A stretch of 64,000 nt of DNA from Chryseobacterium geocarposphaerae (GCF_002797535.1 NZ_PGFD01000001.1:992001-1056000), one strand, 5' to 3'. Positions 1 through 9,477 are shown, counted from the first letter of the stretch. Translations and numbers: made by a program. The notes: a model not told the origin generated them from the letters alone.

Positions 1-397
1 CTGAACCTGTATTATGTTCTGTTAACCCCCAAGCTCCAATTACTTTACCTGAAGCCAACTGAGGAAGCCATTTATTTCTTTGCTCTTCATTTCCAAATTC
101 GTAGATATGATTGGTACAAAGAGAGTTGTGAGCCGCCACAGAAAGACCGATAGAAGGATCTACCTGAGAAATCTCATCAAGAATTGCAACATATTCATGA
201 TAACCAAGACCAGAACCTCCGTACTGCTCAGGAACAACAATCCCCATAAAACCCATCTCACCTAACTGATGAAACAAATCTTTAGGAAAAGTCTGGCTTT
301 CATCCCACTCCATAATATTAGGTCTGATATTCTTCTCAGCAAACTCTCTTGCTGTTTCCGCTATCATTTTAATGTTGTCAATAGTCTCTGTATTCAT
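1..397 (-). CDS. Acyl-CoA dehydrogenase, N-terminal part (gene runs off the window)
   Basis: Only the first 132 codons are present. Translating the minus strand from ATG at 397 gives a protein starting MNTETIDNIKMIAETAREF, followed by the helical N-terminal domain of acyl-CoA dehydrogenases and the family stretch GLGYHEYVAILDEIS and SVAAHNSLC, ending at the FAD-contacting WGLTEHNTGS motif at the window edge. The family oxidises acyl-CoA thioesters to enoyl-CoA with FAD, passing electrons to ETF. Which acyl chain is used cannot be told. It has its own textbook promoter (418-448). Confidence 0.9.
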   Translation of the reverse strand, partial: MNTETIDNIKMIAETAREFAEKNIRPNIMEWDESQTFPKDLFHQLGEMGFMGIVVPEQYGGSGLGYHEYVAILDEISQVDPSIGLSVAAHNSLCTNHIYEFGNEEQRNKWLPQLASGKVIGAWGLTEHNTGS

Positions 398-417
398 AAT
401 AGATAATAGTTAGTTCC

Positions 418-448
418 CAAAGATAAATAAATTGACGGAACGCCCAAA
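418..448 (-). promoter_or_regulatory. Promoter of the acyl-CoA dehydrogenase gene
   Basis: On the minus strand TTTG (445-448) is followed after 19 bases by TATCTTTG (418-425), matching the Bacteroidota -33 TTTG / -7 TAnnTTTG promoter. The -7 box lies 20 bases before the ATG. It is the cleanest two-part promoter in the window. Confidence 0.75.
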
Positions 449-563
449 AAAATTATTTCCTCCATAGTAATTTATAAACAAAGCTTTAGTTTTCAATTTT
501 TTACATTCTAATATTTAATGATTTTTTAATAAATTTTTCTTAAAAATAAGTTTAATAATTTAC

Positions 564-571
564 TAATTTTG
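564..571 (+). promoter_or_regulatory. -7 box of the secreted nuclease gene
   Basis: TAATTTTG fits TAnnTTTG and lies 17 bases before the ATG at 589. No clear -33 TTTG is seen. Confidence 0.55.
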
Positions 572-588
572 CTTCCCAATACTAAAAC

Positions 589-2457
589 ATGAAAAAACTT
601 CTACTTTCTGTAATTTTGATTTCATCATATCTTGCAGCGCAAGCTCCTGCAGGGTATTATGATGGTACAACCGGATTAACCGGCTACGCACTGAAATCAA
701 AGCTTCATGATATTATTTCTGCCAAGAATATCAACTGGCATTACAGTGATCTCACCAATTATTACAACCAGACTGATTTAGATAAATATTATGATTACGG
801 CCCAAGCAATACGACTATTTTATTAGATATCTACTCTGAAATCCCTACAGGACCGGATGCTTATGAATATACAACCGCAAATATTATCGGAAGTGCAAGT
901 GCAGAAGGACAGGGTTGGAACCGGGAACACATGATGCCCCAAAGTACATTTTACAGTAATTACCCAATGTATTCCGATTTATTCTATGTGGTTCCTACAG
1001 ATGCGAGAATAAACCAATTAAGAAGCAATTACCCTTATGGAATCGTGGGTTCCACTATATATTATACATTTACCAACACTTCAAAAATCGGGAACTGTGC
1101 CATTCCCGGAATAACTTATACAGGACGAGTTTATGAGCCTATTAATGAATTTAAAGGTGATGTAGCCAGAAGTTTACTGTATTTTGCCGTAAGGTACGAA
1201 GGTAAATTAGGAACTTTTAATTTCAACAACAATACAAATCCCGCTTCTGACACTAATCCTCTGGATGGGACGGAAGAAAGAGGTTATGATCCGGCTTATA
1301 TTGCCATGCTTCTTCAGTGGCATCAACAAGATCCGGTTTCTCAAAGGGAAATCGACAGAAACAATGCAGTATATGTTATACAGAAAAACAGAAATCCTTT
1401 TATTGATAATCCAGCTTGGGTAAATGCAATCTGGGGGCAAACTCCCGATACTGTGGCTCCGCAGGCTCCCACCAACTTAAGTGTAACACAAAACAGTGCT
1501 TATTTTACAACATTAAGCTGGGCTCCGAGTTCAAGTACGGATGTAATCGGTTATAAGATCTACCAGAACGGAACTTTGGTTGGAGCAACGAAAAACGCAA
1601 CCTTTAGTGTAGATCATCTGACACCTTCAACAGCTTATACTTTTACCGTTAAAGCTTATGACAACGGATACCTGCTTTCTTCCGACAGTAATATTGCCTC
1701 TACCACAACCTTAGCTTCAGATATCTATGCTAAAGATCTGATGGTTACAAAATACCTGGAAGGAACTTCAAATAATAAAGGATTAGAAATTACCAATAAA
1801 ACAGGACATCCTGTAAACCTGAGCGATTATAGATTATCTATTCAGTTTTCAAGCGGAAGCAACTATTATTTTCCCGACCCATACGAATTGGAAGGAATTG
1901 TTCAGAATAACGAAACATTCGTAGTGCTGCATCCTGAAGCTAATTTTTCCTGCTACAGCATCAATCAGGCAAAATTTGTAACAGCAGCTCCGCAAATGAC
2001 CTATTCAGGAAGCCAGTACTTGGAATTAAGATATAAATCGGCAACCGTAGACGCTATTGGAATTTCAGGCACCAGCAATTCTTCAACTTTAGGAAACGTT
2101 TCTTTATACAGAAAGGCAAGTGTAACCCAACCTACAACAAGCTTTACTCTTTCTGAATGGGATTCCTATGCAAGCAATTATTGCCAAAATCTAGGATCAT
2201 TATCAACTTCGGAACTCACTACTTCTCAAAAAGAAAATGAGTTTAAAATTTACCCAAATCCTGCCAATGAAAACATTTTTGTAAGCGGAAAAACTGAAGA
2301 TATACAGTCAGCACAGATTTTAGATTTTTCAGGGAAAGTAATTTCTACGGAAAAAGCTCCATTTAGAAACAAAAAGAATATTTCTGTTCAGCATTTATCT
2401 ACAGGCTCTTATTTATTAAAGCTTGACGAAAAAATATATCCGTTTATTAAAAAGTAG
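589..2457 (+). CDS. Secreted endonuclease I family nuclease with FN3, lamin-tail and T9SS domains
   Basis: 622 aa. Residues 1-18 are a signal peptide. Residues about 25-283 match the endonuclease I / extracellular ribonuclease family, with the catalytic-core motif NREHMMPQS at 111-119 (His114 is the expected general base) followed by the conserved SDLFYVVPTDARINQLRSN. A fibronectin type III domain covers about 290-376, a lamin-tail-like beta domain about 380-530, and the end (from about 553, KIYPNPANENIFVSG) is a type IX secretion type-A sorting domain. It is therefore probably exported by the T9SS and acts outside the cell on DNA or RNA, for nutrient use or biofilm turnover. It stands alone between a consensus -7 box and a strong hairpin terminator. 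Confidence 0.93.
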   Translation: MKKLLLSVILISSYLAAQAPAGYYDGTTGLTGYALKSKLHDIISAKNINWHYSDLTNYYNQTDLDKYYDYGPSNTTILLDIYSEIPTGPDAYEYTTANIIGSASAEGQGWNREHMMPQSTFYSNYPMYSDLFYVVPTDARINQLRSNYPYGIVGSTIYYTFTNTSKIGNCAIPGITYTGRVYEPINEFKGDVARSLLYFAVRYEGKLGTFNFNNNTNPASDTNPLDGTEERGYDPAYIAMLLQWHQQDPVSQREIDRNNAVYVIQKNRNPFIDNPAWVNAIWGQTPDTVAPQAPTNLSVTQNSAYFTTLSWAPSSSTDVIGYKIYQNGTLVGATKNATFSVDHLTPSTAYTFTVKAYDNGYLLSSDSNIASTTTLASDIYAKDLMVTKYLEGTSNNKGLEITNKTGHPVNLSDYRLSIQFSSGSNYYFPDPYELEGIVQNNETFVVLHPEANFSCYSINQAKFVTAAPQMTYSGSQYLELRYKSATVDAIGISGTSNSSTLGNVSLYRKASVTQPTTSFTLSEWDSYASNYCQNLGSLSTSELTTSQKENEFKIYPNPANENIFVSGKTEDIQSAQILDFSGKVISTEKAPFRNKKNISVQHLSTGSYLLKLDEKIYPFIKK

Positions 2458-2483
2458 ATTTATATTTTAATATATAACAATAA

Positions 2484-2512
2484 AAAAACGTCGGAGATCT
2501 TCCGACGTTTTT
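2484..2512. terminator. Bidirectional terminator between nuclease and TonB receptor genes
   Basis: Perfect stem ACGTCGGA / TCCGACGT (2488-2495 with 2501-2508) flanked by A and T runs on both sides. It serves the two converging genes. Confidence 0.85.
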
Positions 2513-2532
2513 CAATTTAAAAATATCTAATT

Positions 2533-4980
2533 TTAGAAATCTAAGGTAATTGAAGCTCTTACAGCAGCACCCATAATAGGTCTCGCCATTCTGATATCTC
2601 CTGTTCCTGTAAGCGGAGATCTTGGGTCACCTTCTGTAATCCCGATCGTGTTGAAGATATTGGTTCCGTCAACTGCAAATCTTATTTTTCCTAACTGATA
2701 AGAAGTTCCCGCTCCGAATTCAGAAAATGAAGGCAGAATATTTTTATCCGTATTGGCTTCATCCTGGAAACGTTTACCATAATAATTCATACTTACATAA
2801 GCTCTCCATTCTTTTGTGATATTTACTGCCGGAGAAATATTGAAATAGAATTTCGGCATTCTTCTTACCGTATTTCCGTCGTAATCAAAGAAATTACCTG
2901 CAGCATCCATTCCTGTGAAGTTTTTATATTTCGGATTCTGAATTGTTCCATTGAAAGTCACTTCTAGTAAATTGTTGAATAATCTTGCATATCCTTCCAA
3001 TTCTACCCCGAAGTTGGTGGTATTGGCGAATTTATTTTCAGAAGTTCCGTCAGAAAATACGTCTGTGAATGAAAGGTTTTTCAAAGTAGAGTAGAATGGA
3101 ATCACCGCTAGATCAAATGTTCTTGAATAATATTTATACCCAACTTCCAGCTGATTGGTCGTAACTGGTTTTATTGCGGACAAATTATTCATATTATTAT
3201 AGTACGCTTCTTCATTCGGAGATCTGAAACCATTAGAAAAACGGGCATAGACCGCATTTTCTCTATTGATCTTATAATTCAGAGCCGTTGTGAAAGATAC
3301 TCTGTCTACATCGTAGTACCAATAGGTATATTTATTTCCTAACACCGCCATATTATCATCTGCTGTAGTTGTTAAGAAGGAATGTGTTCCATCTGTTGTT
3401 AATCCTGAATTGTTCAGGTTCGAAGTTGTCGTATTTACGCCATATCCCTTATAAGAATCTTTACTGTACCGAATTCCTCCATTGAAGCTTAAATTATCAG
3501 TGATATTATAATCTAAATTTAAATAAAGATCATTTAAGCTACCCTGAATTTGAGAATCCCTAACCAGGAAAGACATATCTGTAACTCCATTGTACGTCTT
3601 TGAATATCCTGTACTTGCCGGAGTTAATGAAGTGTCAACTAGGTTTAGAAGTTCAGGTCTGTCCGTTGCCGTTGTCAAAATATTACTCCAGTTCCAGTAT
3701 TGATGAGATTTCCAGTTGGATTTATAAAAACCCGCCGTTACATTTCCTTTGTCAAACTTATAATTGAACTGTAAATCGTTGACAAAATTATTCATCTGTT
3801 TATCGATCGCCCAGAACCCTAATTTCTGAACATACGCAGGATTCACAATAGCTCCGTTGCTTACTAATGAATATTGATAATTATTTCCTGTAATTCCTTC
3901 TGACTTTGCAAAATCTGCCATTGCCTGAGGACCACCCGCCGGGAAAATCCCAGTGTAATTCATGTTAATATTCGTATATCGTGTTTTATTAATGACCGAG
4001 AAATTTCCTCCCAAGTCATATTTGAACTCGGCTCCTAACACATCAACTCTCGGATGAATTCCGTCTTCCAGATTTCTATTGAAAAATCCTCCTCCGGCTT
4101 GCGGAATATTCAATTGACTGATCGCTCTGTAGCTATATGTTCCATAGTTAGCATCAAAACCCGAGAACTCTTTCAGATCATTGCCATATTGCGACAAAGG
4201 AATAGGAAGGAAAAATGTATTTCGGTCATCAAGCTTTTTATAATACACTTTAGCATAACCTTTATCAAAAACATATTTAAGATTCATTCTGATTTGCCCG
4301 CCATTGTTTGCCTTAAAACCTGTTTTTCTGATTCCGTTGTCTGTTCTGTAAAAACCACCAACATTAAAGAATAGTTTATCCTGTACCAAAGCACCTCCCA
4401 GGTTGACATCAGTACGCATCAAACCATACGTACTGGTCTCCAGTTTTGCAGTTCCTTTAAAATCATTACCTCCTTCTTTTGTAATAAAGTTAATAAGACC
4501 TCCCGGAGAATTATTTGCATAAATAGATCCTGAACCGCCTCTCAATGCTTCCAGTCTGCTTACCGAATTATCTACACGGAAAAAGTTATCTGCATTGGCA
4601 AACTGCAAAGCCCCGTCTTCAAAAACAGGAAGTCCGTCTTCCTGAACCTGTACAAATTCATACGCTCCTGCAGAAGGAATCCCTCTCGCAAAAAGGTTGT
4701 TTCCGACTTCACCACCCGAAGTTTCCACAGCAAAACCTGGAACTCTCTGCAATAAAGCAGCCGCACTGATCGGATTTTGTTTCTGAATTTCCTTCGCTGT
4801 AAAAGTGGAAATTGCTGTACTGGATTCTATTTTCTTTTTGGGATTGGAGTTTCCTGTGATTACTACCTGATCAATAGATGCCGTTCTTGTAGAATCCTGT
4901 GGAGTCGTTTCCTGGGCATACGTATTATTAAAATAAAGTGTTGCAATGCCGGCAAGTAAGAAAATCGATCTTTTTTTCAT
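2533..4980 (-). CDS. TonB-dependent outer-membrane receptor, probably for trehalose or a related sugar
   Basis: 815 aa. Signal peptide to about residue 22 (ends NNTYAQ). A plug domain follows (STAISTFTAKEIQKQNP, then LLQRVPGF, GSIYANNSPGGLINFITK), then a 22-strand type barrel ending in the C-terminal aromatic signature ASITLDF. There is no N-terminal carboxypeptidase-like domain. It is the last gene of a minus-strand run MFS - trehalase - receptor, separated from the trehalase by 24 bases. The substrate assignment rests on these neighbours only; by sequence a siderophore receptor is also possible. Confidence 0.9.
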   Translation of the reverse strand: MKKRSIFLLAGIATLYFNNTYAQETTPQDSTRTASIDQVVITGNSNPKKKIESSTAISTFTAKEIQKQNPISAAALLQRVPGFAVETSGGEVGNNLFARGIPSAGAYEFVQVQEDGLPVFEDGALQFANADNFFRVDNSVSRLEALRGGSGSIYANNSPGGLINFITKEGGNDFKGTAKLETSTYGLMRTDVNLGGALVQDKLFFNVGGFYRTDNGIRKTGFKANNGGQIRMNLKYVFDKGYAKVYYKKLDDRNTFFLPIPLSQYGNDLKEFSGFDANYGTYSYRAISQLNIPQAGGGFFNRNLEDGIHPRVDVLGAEFKYDLGGNFSVINKTRYTNINMNYTGIFPAGGPQAMADFAKSEGITGNNYQYSLVSNGAIVNPAYVQKLGFWAIDKQMNNFVNDLQFNYKFDKGNVTAGFYKSNWKSHQYWNWSNILTTATDRPELLNLVDTSLTPASTGYSKTYNGVTDMSFLVRDSQIQGSLNDLYLNLDYNITDNLSFNGGIRYSKDSYKGYGVNTTTSNLNNSGLTTDGTHSFLTTTADDNMAVLGNKYTYWYYDVDRVSFTTALNYKINRENAVYARFSNGFRSPNEEAYYNNMNNLSAIKPVTTNQLEVGYKYYSRTFDLAVIPFYSTLKNLSFTDVFSDGTSENKFANTTNFGVELEGYARLFNNLLEVTFNGTIQNPKYKNFTGMDAAGNFFDYDGNTVRRMPKFYFNISPAVNITKEWRAYVSMNYYGKRFQDEANTDKNILPSFSEFGAGTSYQLGKIRFAVDGTNIFNTIGITEGDPRSPLTGTGDIRMARPIMGAAVRASITLDF

Positions 4981-5004
4981 AGCCTTTAATTTTTTATAGT
5001 TAGT

Positions 5005-6483
5005 TTAATTTTGATTCAATTTAAGATAAACACCATTCGTCCATCCGAAACCATCCTGATTAGGATATTCTCCACCTCCTGCAACAGTTTCTATATCTAA
5101 TGCATTGTATTTCTCCATCAGCTTTCCTGTGTTTTTATAAACTCTTTCCACATTGGCGCACCAGTTATTTTTAATCTTTTCCGCCAAGTCATCAAAACCA
5201 TAGTTTTTCATAGACTTAAAGCCAAGCCATTGATACGGTGCCCATGCATTCGGAAGATCCCATTGCTGTCCGGTTTTCTTCGTTGTGGTAACCAAACCGC
5301 CTTGATACAGAAATTTTTCTTCGATATTTTTTGCGACAGATTCTGCCTGCTTTTCATTGGCTAACCCAAGAAACAAAGGATAAAGAGTAGCAATATGTTC
5401 AGATGAGGTTGTTGCATGCTTTTTTGTATGATAATCTCTGTAAATACCAGAATTTGAATCCCAGAAATATTTGTCGATCATCTGTTTCTTGTTTTCTGCT
5501 TTTTCTTTAAAAACATTTTCCTTTTCTGATAAATTTTGAAGTGATGAAGATTTTGCCAATGTTGCTTCCAGATGCCACAACAGGCAATTCAGATCAACTT
5601 CAGCCAAGTTCAAAGTCTCAATCGTCTGTATATTTTCTCCATCTCCAAACCATCTGCTTGAAAAATCCCAACCCGATTCACAGGCGCTTCTTATATTTCT
5701 GTAAAATTCTTCGCCTGCATTTTCGGCATCCTCAATATCTATTAAATAACTTTCAGGACGGGGCTCATTCTCCGCGTCATAATACCTGTTTAAAATATCT
5801 CCGTTAATCGTTTTCAATACCCTTTTTGAACTTGACCCGTTTTCCAGTCTTTCAGCACCATTCATCCAGAAAGCATATTCTTTTTCTAAAGTATCATGAT
5901 ATTTGATATAAATATTTTTATCTTTTGTCGTTTCAAAAAGCAAATCCAGCATTAACGAAAAGTAGGGTGGCTGAGAACGGCTTAAAAAATGAGTCCGGCT
6001 CGCATTAGGTACAAATCCGACAGTCTGAATTAAATAAGAACAGTTTTCAATAATATTTTCCATCATTTCAATCCTTCCGGAAACCTGCAAGCCTAACATG
6101 ATAAAATAACTGTCCCAATAGAAAAATTCATTAAAACGACCTCCCGGAACGACATAAGGTTTGGGAAGTTTCAGCAATGTTCCTTTTTCTTCGTAAGCTG
6201 TTCTGGTCAATTCATCCCAGAGTTTTTCTATATGCTCTTCAATCGGCAAATGGTCTTCTCTCTGAATGGATATTTTTGCTCCTAAAAAATCAAAGTTATA
6301 TAGGACAAATTTTTTCAGATCAAAATTCTCAAGCTGCTTCTCTTCCTGATATTTTGCATTAATTTCAGCAATTGGAAATAACGGAACCGCATCGGTCATC
6401 ATCTTCTGATCTTCGAAGATCTTTGATCGCTGAACATCATCAAAAAGAGCCTGGATTTCGTTGATATATAATTGTTTGTTCAT
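5005..6483 (-). CDS. treF: Trehalase, glycoside hydrolase family 37
   Basis: 492 aa. Hydrolyses trehalose to two glucose. Both trehalase signatures are visible: PGGRFNEFFYWDSYF at 113-127 and QWDLPNAWAPYQW at 407-419 (the usual Gly of NGWAP is Ala here). The ESGWDFSSRW block at 269-278 holds the family's catalytic Asp (Asp273), and GGGEYPNQDGFGWTNG at 469-484 is the C-terminal family motif. No signal peptide is seen, so it should be cytoplasmic like E. coli TreF, which fits a sugar permease gene ending only 2 bases upstream. The gene name is by analogy with the cytoplasmic form. Confidence 0.93.
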   Translation of the reverse strand: MNKQLYINEIQALFDDVQRSKIFEDQKMMTDAVPLFPIAEINAKYQEEKQLENFDLKKFVLYNFDFLGAKISIQREDHLPIEEHIEKLWDELTRTAYEEKGTLLKLPKPYVVPGGRFNEFFYWDSYFIMLGLQVSGRIEMMENIIENCSYLIQTVGFVPNASRTHFLSRSQPPYFSLMLDLLFETTKDKNIYIKYHDTLEKEYAFWMNGAERLENGSSSKRVLKTINGDILNRYYDAENEPRPESYLIDIEDAENAGEEFYRNIRSACESGWDFSSRWFGDGENIQTIETLNLAEVDLNCLLWHLEATLAKSSSLQNLSEKENVFKEKAENKKQMIDKYFWDSNSGIYRDYHTKKHATTSSEHIATLYPLFLGLANEKQAESVAKNIEEKFLYQGGLVTTTKKTGQQWDLPNAWAPYQWLGFKSMKNYGFDDLAEKIKNNWCANVERVYKNTGKLMEKYNALDIETVAGGGEYPNQDGFGWTNGVYLKLNQN

Positions 6484-6485
6484 AT

Positions 6486-7715
6486 TTATTTTTTAGGATT
6501 TATTTTTAATTTATTCATAAAAACTGCCGAAATAATCAACAATGAAAGAGGAATTAATGATAGATAAAACGCCTTTTGTCCACTGAATTCCTGAAACACA
6601 AAGCCGGTAATAATTGACCCGATTGTTCCTCCGATTGCGGAGAAAACTACAATTAAACCTGACATTGCACTATGCAAATATTTTGGAATAGATGCTAAAA
6701 TCACCGAATTGATACTTGGATAAATTGGTGCTAACAAACCGCCCATTAACGGAAATAAATACACAACCAACGGTGCATTTAACCAAGTTGTTTCCGCATT
6801 GATATTAATATTATGAGTCAATGGAAGTACCAATAAAATACTGATCGCAAACCCCACGACACAAAAAGAAACTACGTAGATCCAGCTAAACTTTTTCGAA
6901 AAAAAGCCCGATAAAAACCTTCCCAATGCAAAAGCTCCTGCCAAAACAGCTCCCGCCTGAATGCTCATAGAGGTCGGAACTTTTAGAATTTCTTTGTAAA
7001 ATGTCGGTGTCCAAGTCTGGAAACTTTGTTCCACCAAAACGAAAAGAAAAGCACACAATAAAAAGAACAATACTTTTCTGTATCCAAACAAGCTCGCACT
7101 GTTTCTTAGATCTCCCAGCAAATCCGTCTTTTCGCTTTTCGCTTCCTTTTCATTCAGTTTCGTAAAGAACAAAAACAAAAAAGACAGTGTTGAAACTCCA
7201 CCTAATACCCAATAAACATTCAGCCAATGGGTAGATCTTGGATTATGGTCATCTATGAACAAACTGAATAAAACATTTCCCATTAATACGCCGATCATAA
7301 AAAAGCCTTCCAGATAACCCATAAAGCTTGAATGTTCCTTATCTGTATTTGTCACCAGTCCAATAGAAGTGAAGACTGAAATTTTAATTAAAGCGAACGA
7401 AACTCCGACAATAGTAAATAATAGTTTAAAAAACCAGAAATCACTGGCGAAAGGCATTACAAAACACATACAACTCACTAAAAGCAAAGCAATCAGCATA
7501 GAGTTTTTAATTCCTATTTTAGGCAGAAACGATGCTAATATGAATGAACAGATCGCAATAGGCAGATCTTTAAAACCTTCCAAAACACTGGCATGGGATT
7601 TTGAAATTCCGAAGTTTTGCTGAACCTGCAGAATCACTGTTCCTACAGAATTCAGGAGAATTGCAAAAACAAAATAGTTTAAAAATAAAACCGCCTTAAT
7701 ATTGAAATTTTTCAT
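6486..7715 (-). CDS. MFS sugar permease, probable trehalose uptake
   Basis: 409 aa, about 12 hydrophobic helices, major facilitator superfamily. The N-terminal part resembles fucose-permease/nitrate-type MFS proteins (LLNSVGTVILQVQQNFGIS; FALGRFLSGFFSKKF between helices). It is the first gene of the trehalase operon and is transcribed away from an AraC regulator. Its product should bring trehalose, or the sugar delivered by the TonB receptor, across the inner membrane. Substrate is inferred from context. Confidence 0.85.
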   Translation of the reverse strand: MKNFNIKAVLFLNYFVFAILLNSVGTVILQVQQNFGISKSHASVLEGFKDLPIAICSFILASFLPKIGIKNSMLIALLLVSCMCFVMPFASDFWFFKLLFTIVGVSFALIKISVFTSIGLVTNTDKEHSSFMGYLEGFFMIGVLMGNVLFSLFIDDHNPRSTHWLNVYWVLGGVSTLSFLFLFFTKLNEKEAKSEKTDLLGDLRNSASLFGYRKVLFFLLCAFLFVLVEQSFQTWTPTFYKEILKVPTSMSIQAGAVLAGAFALGRFLSGFFSKKFSWIYVVSFCVVGFAISILLVLPLTHNININAETTWLNAPLVVYLFPLMGGLLAPIYPSINSVILASIPKYLHSAMSGLIVVFSAIGGTIGSIITGFVFQEFSGQKAFYLSLIPLSLLIISAVFMNKLKINPKK

Positions 7716-7838
7716 TCATATAATTTCTTGTGGGCTAAGATAGAAGCATTTGACTTCACATTAATTTAACATTATAAATCAATATTTGAACTATATTAAT
7801 ATAATTATTATTTTAGGGGATAAAATTTGATTAACTAA
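7716..7838. promoter_or_regulatory. Divergent control region of the trehalose locus
   Basis: 123 bases separate the MFS start (minus) and the AraC start (plus). The stretch is AT-rich and must carry both promoters and the regulator's site. No exact TAnnTTTG box was found on either strand, which would fit promoters that need an activator. Confidence 0.45.
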
Positions 7839-8744
7839 ATGAAAGTTACCTTTGAAAGGGTGATTCCCGATGAAAAGAGCTCTTTTCGCACGATTCACAA
7901 CAATTCTCCCATTTCGGAATTTAAATGGGAATATCATTATCATCCTGAAATTGAGCTTGTATGTGTAATTTCCGGGAGCGGAACCCGACATGTCGGATAT
8001 CACAAAAGCAATTATACAAATGGCGATTTGGTATTAATCGGCTCAAATATTCCGCATTCAGGTTTTGGTTTAAACTCCATTGATCCGCATGAAGAAATTG
8101 TCCTTCAGTTCAAAGAAGAAATTTTACAGTTCCCACAACAGGAAGTAGAGGCGAGGTCTATTAAAAACCTTCTAGAGCTGTCTAAATATGGAATTCATTT
8201 TCATGATGAAGTGCATAAAACAATGCTTCCCAAACTGAAATTAATACTGAGTTCGAAAGGTTATAAAAGATACTTACTGTTATTGGAAATCTTGTTTGAA
8301 CTTTCAAAATGTGAAAACTATGAGCTTTTAAACAGGGAAATCATGCCTTATACCATTATTTCAAAAAACAAAACGCGTCTTGAAAATATTTTCACTTACG
8401 TTGAGCACAATTATGATAAAGAAATTAATATTGAAGATGTAGCAAAGCTGGCCAATCTCACATTACCTGCATTCTGTAATTTTTTCAAAAAAGCAACCCA
8501 GATCACCTTTACAGAATTTGTAAACCGGTATCGCATCAACAAAGCCTGCCTATTGATGGCACAGGATAAAAGCATTTCAGAATGCAGTTACAGCTGCGGC
8601 TTTAATAATGTGACCTATTTTAACAGAATGTTTAAAAAGTATACGGAGAAAACCCCTTCTGAGTTTATGAAGAACTTTGCTCCTAATAAAGTAAATGTAG
8701 ATGTAAAGGTAGAGGATGAAGTGAAAAGTAAAGTGCTGTTTTAA
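7839..8744 (+). CDS. AraC family regulator with cupin sensor domain, probable activator of the trehalose operon
   Basis: 301 aa. The N-terminal half is a cupin (YHYHPEIELVCVISGSGTRHVG at about 31-52, with HxH and a Glu for sugar or metal contact; SNIPHSGFG). The C-terminal about 100 residues carry the two helix-turn-helix units of AraC proteins (INIEDVAKLANLTLPAFCNFFKK, then the YFNRMFKKYTEKTPSEF signature). It is divergent from and 123 bases away from the trehalase operon, the usual position of a local sugar-responsive activator. The protein ends in a charged Val/Lys/Glu tail. Confidence 0.9.
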   Translation: MKVTFERVIPDEKSSFRTIHNNSPISEFKWEYHYHPEIELVCVISGSGTRHVGYHKSNYTNGDLVLIGSNIPHSGFGLNSIDPHEEIVLQFKEEILQFPQQEVEARSIKNLLELSKYGIHFHDEVHKTMLPKLKLILSSKGYKRYLLLLEILFELSKCENYELLNREIMPYTIISKNKTRLENIFTYVEHNYDKEINIEDVAKLANLTLPAFCNFFKKATQITFTEFVNRYRINKACLLMAQDKSISECSYSCGFNNVTYFNRMFKKYTEKTPSEFMKNFAPNKVNVDVKVEDEVKSKVLF

Positions 8745-8813
8745 GTATTTTAGGCATTTATAAATCAAAAAATCAGATTATTGATATAAGCAGATTCACT
8801 AATAATCAATATC

Positions 8814-8862
8814 TATAAGTGTTTCCGCTTATATTTTTTATTTATAAGTAATTATGCTTATA
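8814..8862. promoter_or_regulatory. Two palindromic operators before the satD-like gene
   Basis: TATAAGT-N6-GCTTATA occurs twice with identical arms, at 8814-8833 and 8843-8862, start to start 29 bases. The second copy overlaps the -7 box. A further half-site GATATAAGCAG lies at 8783-8793. This is the pattern expected for a repressor that blocks its own promoter; the helix-turn-helix protein encoded immediately downstream is the natural candidate. Confidence 0.7.
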
Positions 8863-8866
8863 TTTG
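8859..8866 (+). promoter_or_regulatory. -7 box of the satD-like gene
   Basis: TATATTTG fits TAnnTTTG and ends only four bases before the ATG at 8871, so transcription should start at or next to the start codon. The mRNA is probably leaderless. Confidence 0.6.
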
Positions 8867-8870
8867 CAAA

Positions 8871-9476
8871 ATGATAGCGGTCATTACCGGAGATATTATA
8901 AATTCACAGCACGCGGAAACAGAGGTTTGGATCACCAAGCTTAAAAATCTTCTCGAAAATTGGGGAAGTGCTCCTCACACATGGGAAATCTACAGAGGAG
9001 ATGAGTTTCAGTTCAAATGTAATATTGATGACGTTTTCTGGCGTTTCTTAGCCATAAAATCACTTATAAAAAGTCAGGAAAATTTAGATGTAAGAATAGC
9101 CATCGGAATCGGTGAAGAAAATTTTTCGTCTGAAAAAATTACCGAATCCAATGGAACTGCCTACGTACATTCCGGGAGATTGCTCAATGATCTGAAAAAT
9201 GATGGTCATACCGTTGCCATTAAAACCTCTAATGATTCTGTAAATAAAGATTTAAATATACTTCTCAAATGGTCGTCTAAGGATTTTGACAACTGGACCA
9301 TGGCAACCTCAGAAATCATTCACGAAATGATTATGAACCAAGATATTACACAAGAAGACCTGGCAAAAAGGTTTAATATATCACAGTCCTCGGTTAGCCA
9401 GCGACTGAAGCGTGCCAACTACGAGCTTATTGTGGAAACTAATCAATATTTTAGAAAGAAAATTTCAGAACTGTAA
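8871..9476 (+). CDS. SatD family protein with C-terminal helix-turn-helix
   Basis: 201 aa. The N-terminal about 130 residues match the SatD family: MIAVITGDIINSQ, then RGDEFQF at about 43-49 and VRIAIGIGE at about 77-85. This pattern of a GDI strand, a GDEFQ turn and a RIAIGIG strand recalls the nucleotide-cyclase/GGDEF fold, though I do not claim catalysis. The C-terminal about 60 residues form a helix-turn-helix (TQEDLAKRFNISQSSVSQRLKRA). The start is chosen because the conserved motif begins at residue 1 and the promoter box abuts it. The next gene begins one base after the stop. It probably regulates itself and the DUF3307 partner through the two palindromes upstream. Confidence 0.82.
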   Translation: MIAVITGDIINSQHAETEVWITKLKNLLENWGSAPHTWEIYRGDEFQFKCNIDDVFWRFLAIKSLIKSQENLDVRIAIGIGEENFSSEKITESNGTAYVHSGRLLNDLKNDGHTVAIKTSNDSVNKDLNILLKWSSKDFDNWTMATSEIIHEMIMNQDITQEDLAKRFNISQSSVSQRLKRANYELIVETNQYFRKKISEL

Positions 9477-9477
9477 G

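Noticed and set aside
9412..9477. Longer DUF3307 start at 9412
   Set aside because: It overlaps the satD-like gene, while ATG 9478 is one base after its stop and begins the conserved motif.
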